Source of the DNA: Gemmatimonadota bacterium
GTDB taxonomy: Bacteria > Gemmatimonadota > Gemmatimonadetes > Longimicrobiales > Gaopeijiaceae
Assembly: GCA_029863525.1 (NCBI GenBank)
Contig: JAOTVL010000002.1
Coordinates: forward strand, 1-64,000
Direction of reading: 5' to 3'
Length of the DNA stretch: 64,000 nucleotides
The notes beneath the pieces are model-generated. The model saw only the letters and a program-made list of their open reading frames with translations, was not told the origin of the DNA and did no database searches. Every line of letters starts with the position of its first letter. The first letter of the stretch is position 1. The position numbers and the translations under genes were made by a program. This document shows, one piece after another, positions 58,171 to 64,000 of this stretch.

Positions 58171-58199
58171 TTGCCCTGCATACATTACTGTATTACTAT
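58171..58199 (+). promoter_or_regulatory. Predicted promoter TTGCCC-N17-TACTAT with embedded palindrome ATACATTACTGTAT (58180-58193)
   Basis: 17-bp spacing; ATACA-N4-TGTAT perfect inverted repeat fully inside spacer, upstream of arsR-type gene. Confidence 0.65.
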
Positions 58200-58235
58200 G
58201 TGGGAATATATAGACCGCCCCTGCGCATTTATTCG

Positions 58236-58568
58236 ATGACCCAGCGACTCTCCTCGGACGTCCTCGCACTCGTTGCGGAGCGATTTCGCGTCCTCTCCGA
58301 GCCCACCCGTCTGGGCATCCTGAACGTACTGCTGGAGGGAGAGCGATCCGTCACGGATCTCGTCGACGAGACCGGGCTGAATCAGGCAAACGTCTCCAAA
58401 CATCTCGGCATTCTCAGGGCTTCTGGGTACGTCGACCGACGAAAAGAAGGGCTCTACGCCTACTACAGCGTCGCAGACTCGTCCGTTGCGGAGCTGTGCG
58501 ACATCATGTGCCGTAAGCTCGAGGCCGAGGCAGAAGAGCAAGCCGAGATGCTCGCGACCGGTACCTGA
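58236..58568 (+). CDS. ArsR/SmtB family transcriptional regulator
   Basis: FRVLSEPTRLGILNVLLEGERSVTDLVDETGLNQANVSKHLGILRASGYVDRRKEGLYAYYSV; C-terminal CDIMC. Confidence 0.93.
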   Translation: MTQRLSSDVLALVAERFRVLSEPTRLGILNVLLEGERSVTDLVDETGLNQANVSKHLGILRASGYVDRRKEGLYAYYSVADSSVAELCDIMCRKLEAEAEEQAEMLATGT

Positions 58569-58601
58569 TCCGATCACCACTCGAAACCCAAAAGACCATT
58601 C

Positions 58602-59165
58602 ATGGATCTGCTCACTCGACCCTGGCCCTGGTACGTGGCCGGCCCGATCATCGGCCTAGCCGTCCCGCTGGTTTATCTCTACGCGGGTCGCAAATGGGGG
58701 ATCTCTTCGACCTTCCGCGACGTTTGCGCGGCCACCCTCCCTCGGGACCTCGACTACTTCCGCTATTCGTGGCGCGCTCAGGGCGGATGGCGGCTCACGA
58801 TGGCCCTCGGGCTGATCTTCGGGGGCTTCGTCGCGGGTGTCACGAGGTCGACCGACGTCGCGGTGTCCGAGGCCACGCGGGCCGACCTGACCGCACTCGG
58901 GATCACCGACTTCACCGGCCTCGTACCAGCCGAGCTCTTCGCGTGGAGCGCGCTCGGCACCGTTCCGGGGATCGTCCTGATCGTCGGCGGCGGTTTCCTC
59001 GTCGGGTTCGGTACTCGCTACGCGAACGGCTGCACTTCGGGGCACGCGATCTCGGGGCTCTCCGCCCTGCGGGTCACCTCCTTCGTAGCCGTACTGGGCT
59101 TCTTCGCGGGTGGGCTCATCGCGACGCACCTGCTTCTGCCGGTCCTGCTCGGGGGAGGGTCCTGA
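58602..59165 (+). CDS. YeeE/YedE family sulfur-compound transporter half
   Basis: GGGFLVGFGTRYANGCTSGHAISGLSALRVTSFVAVLGFFAGGLIATH. Confidence 0.9.
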   Translation: MDLLTRPWPWYVAGPIIGLAVPLVYLYAGRKWGISSTFRDVCAATLPRDLDYFRYSWRAQGGWRLTMALGLIFGGFVAGVTRSTDVAVSEATRADLTALGITDFTGLVPAELFAWSALGTVPGIVLIVGGGFLVGFGTRYANGCTSGHAISGLSALRVTSFVAVLGFFAGGLIATHLLLPVLLGGGS

Positions 59166-59644
59166 TGGCCACCGGAACGGCGCAGTCCGCGGCTACACAG
59201 TCCTCCCTGGCGACGCGGCCGGAGCGTCTTTGGCCCTACGCGGTCATCGGAATCGTCCTCGGGATCGTCTTCACGAGGTCCGAAGTCGTCTCCTGGTTCC
59301 GCATTCAGGAGATGTTCCGCTTCCAGTCCTTCCACATGTACGGCATCATCGGCTCCGCCGTCGCGGTCGGAGCAGTCGGCGTGTGGCTCATCAAACGATT
59401 CGAGATCCGGTCCGTGACGAACCACCCCATGCGGATTCCGACCGACCGCTTTGAAGTTCCCGGCTACCAGTACTGGCTGGGCGGCACGGCCTTCGGGCTC
59501 GGGTGGGGCCTTCTAGGCGCTTGCCCGGGTCCCATCTACGTACTCATCGGCAACGGCGTGACCGTCATGTTCGTCGCCTTCCTCAGCGCCCTGGTCGGAG
59601 TCTGGACCTACGGCGCCATGCGCCACCGACTACCCCACAGCTGA
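59165..59644 (+). CDS. YeeE/YedE-type (DUF6691-like) transporter half
   Basis: GTAFGLGWGLLGACPGPIYVLIGNG, FQSFHMYGIIGSAVAVG. Confidence 0.88.
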   Translation: MATGTAQSAATQSSLATRPERLWPYAVIGIVLGIVFTRSEVVSWFRIQEMFRFQSFHMYGIIGSAVAVGAVGVWLIKRFEIRSVTNHPMRIPTDRFEVPGYQYWLGGTAFGLGWGLLGACPGPIYVLIGNGVTVMFVAFLSALVGVWTYGAMRHRLPHS

Positions 59645-59665
59645 CGTCCACGTCCGGAGCCAAAC

Positions 59666-61102
59666 ATGTTCTTTCGACAGATTTTCGATCCCGAGCTCGC
59701 CCAATACGCCTACATCATCGGCTGCCAACGCACCGGTGAAGCGCTCGTCATCGATCCCGAGCGAGACATCGACCGCTACGTCGAGATCGCCGCAGAAGAG
59801 AGCCTGCGCATCGTCGCCGCGACCGAGACGCACATTCACGCGGACTTCCTTTCGGGTGTTCGCGAGTTCGCGGAGCAGCACGGCGTGAAGCTCTACCTCT
59901 CCGACGAGGGCGACGAGAACTGGAAATACAACTGGGCGAAGGGCAGCGCGTACGACGTGCACCTTCTCAAAGACAAAGACGTCTTCGAGATCGGTAACAT
60001 CAGGATCCAAGCGCTGCACACGCCCGGGCATACACCAGAGCACATGAGCTTCCTCGTCACCGACCTGGGCGGGGGCGCTAACGAGCCGATCGGAATCGCA
60101 TCCGGTGACTTCGTCTTCGTCGGCGACCTCGGCCGCCCCGACCTGCTGGAGACGGCAGCCGGCGTAACGGGGGCCCGCGAACCGTCAGCCCGTAAGCTGT
60201 TCGACTCGACCCGACGCTTCCTCCAGCTCGACGACCACCTTCAGGTATGGCCTGGACACGGCGCGGGGAGTGCCTGCGGAAAGGCGCTCGGCGCGGTTCC
60301 GCAATCGACGGTGGGCTACGAGCGTCGCTTCAACGCCTCGCTCTCCTTCGACGACGAGCAGGGCTTCGTCGACGCGATCTTGGACGGACAGCCCGAGCCG
60401 CCCCTCTATTTCGCCCGGATGAAGGACCTCAACAAGAACGGCGTGCCGGTGCTGGGTGACCTGCCTTCGCCCAAGGCATGCAGCATCGAGGAGCTCGTCG
60501 AGCGGGGCAGCTCGGACGACGCGGTCATCGTCGACACGCGCGCGGACCGGAAGGGCTTCATGGCCGGACACATTCCCGGCTCCCTGTACGCGCCCCTCGG
60601 GATCAACTTCGCGATGATCGTCGGGTCGTACGTCGACCCGTCGACGAAGATCTACCTCCTGGTAGATCACGCCGACATGGACGAGACCGTCCGCACGCTG
60701 GTCAGAATCGGGTACGACAACATCGCCGGATTCGCGCCCATTTCGGCGTTGACGGAGCGGGGGCTGTCGGAAGAGATCATCGAGCGTGTGGACTTCCACG
60801 ACCTCCCGGAGGAGCTCGAGACGGATCGGTACACCATCCTGGATGTTCGGGGCGCGGCCGAATACGCGGGAGCGCACGTGCCGGGGGCGATCAACATCGC
60901 CCACACCCGTCTGGCGTCGCGAATCGACGAGATTCCCCGCGACAAGCCGGTGATGACCTACTGCCGATCGGGGAATCGGGCCTCCGCCGCGGCTGCGTTG
61001 CTCAAGCGTGAAGGGTTCGCGGTTACGCTCATCGACGGGATGTTCGACTCGTGGCCAGGATTGAAGGAGGCGATGAAGCGGACGGCCGCGGGCGTCGCCT
61101 GA
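59666..61102 (+). CDS. MBL-fold (persulfide dioxygenase-like) protein with two C-terminal rhodanese domains
   Basis: TETHIHADFLSGV, LHTPGHTPEHMSFLV, GDFVFVGDLGRPDLL, WPGHGAGSACGK; second rhodanese VMTYCRSGNRASAAAALL. Confidence 0.94.
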   Translation: MFFRQIFDPELAQYAYIIGCQRTGEALVIDPERDIDRYVEIAAEESLRIVAATETHIHADFLSGVREFAEQHGVKLYLSDEGDENWKYNWAKGSAYDVHLLKDKDVFEIGNIRIQALHTPGHTPEHMSFLVTDLGGGANEPIGIASGDFVFVGDLGRPDLLETAAGVTGAREPSARKLFDSTRRFLQLDDHLQVWPGHGAGSACGKALGAVPQSTVGYERRFNASLSFDDEQGFVDAILDGQPEPPLYFARMKDLNKNGVPVLGDLPSPKACSIEELVERGSSDDAVIVDTRADRKGFMAGHIPGSLYAPLGINFAMIVGSYVDPSTKIYLLVDHADMDETVRTLVRIGYDNIAGFAPISALTERGLSEEIIERVDFHDLPEELETDRYTILDVRGAAEYAGAHVPGAINIAHTRLASRIDEIPRDKPVMTYCRSGNRASAAAALLKREGFAVTLIDGMFDSWPGLKEAMKRTAAGVA

Positions 61103-61104
61103 GG

Positions 61105-62841
61105 GTGGTCCCGCTCGCCCGGAGCCTGGCGGGTCACGATCGGGAGGCGTTCGTCTCGGATCTGACCGCCGGCGCCACCGTGGGCGTCATGCTCATCCCG
61201 CAGGGGATGGCGTACGCGATGATCGCCGGGCTACCCCCGGTCTACGGGTTGTACGCAGCGCTGGTGCCGCTCGCGATCTACGCGCTGATGGGTACCTCTC
61301 GGCAGCTCGCGGTGGGTCCGGTCGCGATGGTGGCGCTCCTCGTCGCGGACGGGGTCGCGCCCCTCGCGGCCGGCCAGGCCGACCGGTACCTCATGCTGGC
61401 CGTCCTGCTTTCTGCCCTGGTCGGCGCGATCCAGCTAGGCATGGGGCTCCTGCGCGCCGGATTTCTCGTGAACCTCCTGTCCCACCCGGTTCTCGCCGGC
61501 TTCACCGCCGCGGCGGCGATCATCATCGGGACCAGTCAGCTCGGGGGACTGACCGGGCTCGACATCTCCAAAGGCCCCGTCCACCAAATGCTCGCGGCGG
61601 CCGTCGGGGAGTGGGGAAGCCTGGAGGCTTCCACCTTGACGGTGGGCCTCGGGGCGATTCTGGCCGGGCTCGCATTGAAGAGGTGGGCGCCGAAGCTGCC
61701 GGGTCCGATGATCGTCGTCGCCGTCGGCACGTTGGCATCGTGGGCCTTTTCCCTGTCGCGGCACGGGGTTCAGGTCGTAGGTGAGGTACCCTCGGGACTA
61801 CCCATGCCCACCGTTCCGGGCTTATGGGGTGCGGCGGGCAATGCGGGCTTGGCACCCGGCGATTTCACGGCCCTCCTCCCGGTGGCCCTCGCGATCGCAC
61901 TGGTCGGCTTCATGGAATCGATCGCGGTCGCCAAGGTCTACGCCTCTCGGTATCGATACGATATCGACCCCGATCAGGAGCTGAAGGCGCTCGGCTTGGC
62001 GAACATCGGCGGCGCGTTCGCGCAGGCCTTCCCCGTGACCGGGGGCTTCTCGCGGACCGCGGTCAACGCGCAGGCCGGGGCGCGATCTCAGCTCTCGTCG
62101 CTGGTGAGCGCCGGCGTGATCGCCGTTACCCTGCTCTTCCTCACTCCGTTGTTTTACCACCTCCCCAACGCGATTCTGGCGGCGATCATCGTGGTCGCGG
62201 TCGCCGGGTTGGTCGACGTGAAGGGGGCGAAAGCGCTGTGGCGCGTGGACAGGAGGGACTTCGCCCTCATGGTGGCCACGTTCACGGCGACGCTACTCCT
62301 CGGAATCGAAGAGGGCATCCTCGTCGGCGCGGCTCTCTCGGTCACGGTCCTGCTACAGCAGATCGCGCAACCGCACGTGGCACGGCTCGGACGCCTACCG
62401 GGGACCGATCATTTTCGAAACCTCGCCCGTCATTCCGATGCCCGGGTGGAAGAGGGCATGGCGATCCTGCGCGTGGACGCGTCGCTGTTTTACGGCAACG
62501 CAGAGGCTTTCCGCGACGAGGCCCGGCACGCCTTTGCCGACACGGAAACGGTAGACCCGAGTGGCACTCAACGCACGCTGATCCTCGACGCCTATCCCGT
62601 GAACCGGACCGACTCGACCGGATTGCACATGCTCCACGCGCTCCTCGACGAGATCCATGGTGCCGGGGGGCGCGTCTTTCTTTCAGGCGTCAAAGGTCCC
62701 CTGCACGACAAGCTCCTGGTCGGTGGGATCGTAGACCGGATCGGACCGGAGCATTTCTTCCCCGATGTCGCGTCGGCGGTGGAAGCGGCGTCGGGCCGGG
62801 AGCGGGTGGGGCCTCCTACAAGTGCCTCGGCCGCGATGTGA
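61105..62841 (+). CDS. SulP family inorganic anion transporter with STAS domain
   Basis: LTAGATVGVMLIPQGMAYAMIAGLPPVYGLYAALVPLAIYALMGTSRQLAVGP; NRTDSTGLHMLHALLDEI. Confidence 0.95.
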   Translation: MVPLARSLAGHDREAFVSDLTAGATVGVMLIPQGMAYAMIAGLPPVYGLYAALVPLAIYALMGTSRQLAVGPVAMVALLVADGVAPLAAGQADRYLMLAVLLSALVGAIQLGMGLLRAGFLVNLLSHPVLAGFTAAAAIIIGTSQLGGLTGLDISKGPVHQMLAAAVGEWGSLEASTLTVGLGAILAGLALKRWAPKLPGPMIVVAVGTLASWAFSLSRHGVQVVGEVPSGLPMPTVPGLWGAAGNAGLAPGDFTALLPVALAIALVGFMESIAVAKVYASRYRYDIDPDQELKALGLANIGGAFAQAFPVTGGFSRTAVNAQAGARSQLSSLVSAGVIAVTLLFLTPLFYHLPNAILAAIIVVAVAGLVDVKGAKALWRVDRRDFALMVATFTATLLLGIEEGILVGAALSVTVLLQQIAQPHVARLGRLPGTDHFRNLARHSDARVEEGMAILRVDASLFYGNAEAFRDEARHAFADTETVDPSGTQRTLILDAYPVNRTDSTGLHMLHALLDEIHGAGGRVFLSGVKGPLHDKLLVGGIVDRIGPEHFFPDVASAVEAASGRERVGPPTSASAAM

Positions 62842-62881
62842 CTTGTTCTCTTCGCTCGCGGTCAGGGAGTAGGGCCATCCG

Positions 62882-62910
62882 TTCAGATCGGAGCGAGCGG
62901 ACGCTATAGT
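62882..62910 (+). promoter_or_regulatory. Predicted promoter TTCAGA-N17-TATAGT upstream of the LysM/BON gene
   Basis: 4/6 and 5/6 matches, 17-bp spacing. Confidence 0.5.
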
Positions 62911-62951
62911 TTTTGTCTTGCCCAGTCATCACCCAACAGGAGAGGACCCCC

Positions 62952-63431
62952 ATGGGAATCTTCAAATTCGTACGTGAAGCCGGGTCGAAGGTCGGGATCG
63001 GCGAGTCGCCGTCCAAGGCGGAGGCCGAGGCCGCGAAGGACGAGGAGCTGCACGAGCTTCGCGAAGGCAACAAGCTCCTGCGCTTCATCATGCAGATGGA
63101 TCTCGGCGTCGAGAACCCGAAGGTGAAGTACGACGACGGCGTCGCCACAGTCACGGGAACCGCGCCGACCCAGAAGGTCCGCGAGAACGTCATCCTCGCC
63201 ATCGGCAACTGTGCCGGCGTCGAGGCCGTCGACGACCGCATGGAGGTGAGGGAGGCAGCTCCGGAAGCCACCTTCTATACCGTCAAGAAGGGCGACACAT
63301 TGGGCGCGATCGCCAAAGAGCACCTCGGATCCGCGAAGCGGTACACGGAGATCTTCGAGGCGAATCAGCCGCTGCTCAAGGATCCCAACCTGATCTATCC
63401 CGGCCAGGTGCTCCGCATTCCGGCCGAGTAA
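62952..63431 (+). CDS. BON-LysM protein (YgaU/Kbp-like)
   Basis: NPKVKYDDGVATVTGTAPTQKVRENVILAIGNCAGVEAVDDRM then FYTVKKGDTLGAIAKEHLGSAKRYTEIFEANQPLLKDPNLIYPGQVLRIP. Confidence 0.92.
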   Translation: MGIFKFVREAGSKVGIGESPSKAEAEAAKDEELHELREGNKLLRFIMQMDLGVENPKVKYDDGVATVTGTAPTQKVRENVILAIGNCAGVEAVDDRMEVREAAPEATFYTVKKGDTLGAIAKEHLGSAKRYTEIFEANQPLLKDPNLIYPGQVLRIPAE

Positions 63432-63481
63432 TCAGTCACTCACCGCCACGTCCGTGGCACATCGAATCGAGGGACGAACAC

Positions 63482-63694
63482 ATGGCACACCATGACGTAG
63501 CGAAGATCATCGAGATCGTCGGCAGCTCGAAAGAGGGCTGGGCCCAAGCCGCCGACGCCGCCGTCCGTACGGCGAGCAAGAGCGTCAAGAACATCACCGG
63601 GGTGCAGGTCGGTGGGATGACCGCACAGGTCAATTCCGGCAAGATCTCGATGTACAAGACCACCGTGAAAATCGCCTTCGGCGTGGACGACTAG
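63482..63694 (+). CDS. Dodecin family protein
   Basis: IIEIVGSSKEGWAQAADAAVRTASKSVKNITGVQVGGMTAQVNSGKISMYKTTVKIAFGVDD. Confidence 0.92.
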   Translation: MAHHDVAKIIEIVGSSKEGWAQAADAAVRTASKSVKNITGVQVGGMTAQVNSGKISMYKTTVKIAFGVDD

Positions 63695-63706
63695 GAGCCG
63701 GATTCG

Positions 63707-64000
63707 ATGAGCCAGAAGCCCGGATCGCTTTACCTCGGACAGATTCTCGACACCGAAACAGGCGAGCGAAGCGAGGAGCGTCTCGCGCTCGACAGTGATC
63801 GCCTCACGACCCACGGCGTAATCGTGGGCATGACCGGGTCCGGTAAGACCGGGCTCGGGATCGTCCTGATCGAGGAAATCCTGGCTTCTGGCATCCCCGC
63901 CCTCATTCTCGATCCGAAGGGCGACATGGGGAACCTCCTGCTCAACTTCCCCACCTTCGATCCTGCCGACTTCGAACCGTGGGTCGATGCAGGAGAGGCG
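63707..64000 (+). CDS. ATP-binding protein, HerA/DUF87-like N-terminus, truncated by window edge
   Basis: Translated by eye: MSQKPGSLYLGQILDTETGERSEERLALDSDRLTTHGVIVGMTGSGKTGLGIVLIEEILASGIPALILDPKGDMGNLLLNFP; Walker A GMTGSGKT. Confidence 0.8.
   Translation, partial: MSQKPGSLYLGQILDTETGERSEERLALDSDRLTTHGVIVGMTGSGKTGLGIVLIEEILASGIPALILDPKGDMGNLLLNFPTFDPADFEPWVDAGEA

Noticed and set aside
1-64000. Search for CRISPR arrays, transposases, integrases, att repeats, tRNA or rRNA genes
   Set aside because: No spaced direct-repeat arrays, mobile-element proteins, or recognisable tRNA/rRNA sequences were seen by eye; a tRNAscan/Infernal run would be decisive

Overview
High-GC bacterial chromosomal window; the gene repertoire (VPS10/BNR exosortilin-like hydrolase, CBM9/DUF5916 protein, DUF5107-TPR protein, exported M1/M20/M28 peptidases) looks Gemmatimonadota-like, which is inference only. 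I call about 60 mostly compactly packed protein genes. No rRNA, tRNA, CRISPR array, transposase or prophage could be supported. Recognisable core genes: accA, ricT (PSP1), metG, fadJ-type, gyrA, uvrA, hisIE, kdtA/waaA. Most interesting signals: (1) an orphan receiver domain fused to a PIG-L/LmbE-like domain whose metal-site motifs are degenerate (18473-19474); (2) a CarH/LitR-type MerR-B12 regulator with the Wx9EH photoreceptor signature, divergent from a secreted fasciclin gene, with 11-bp direct repeats and an inverted repeat between them (9120-9255); (3) a sulfur-trafficking operon (ArsR, two YeeE/YedE halves, MBL-rhodanese-rhodanese, SulP) with a perfect palindrome exactly inside the predicted -35/-10 spacer (58171-58199); (4) a neighbourhood of exported small-molecule enzymes (RidA-like lipoprotein, Tat-like M20 amidohydrolase, secreted NIPSNAP-like protein); (5) an uncharacterised protein with two CxxC...CxxC modules; (6) a MocA-XdhC-CoxI-DUF402 maturation cluster with no molybdoenzyme in the window. 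All functional assignments come from reading motifs by eye; no database search was run.
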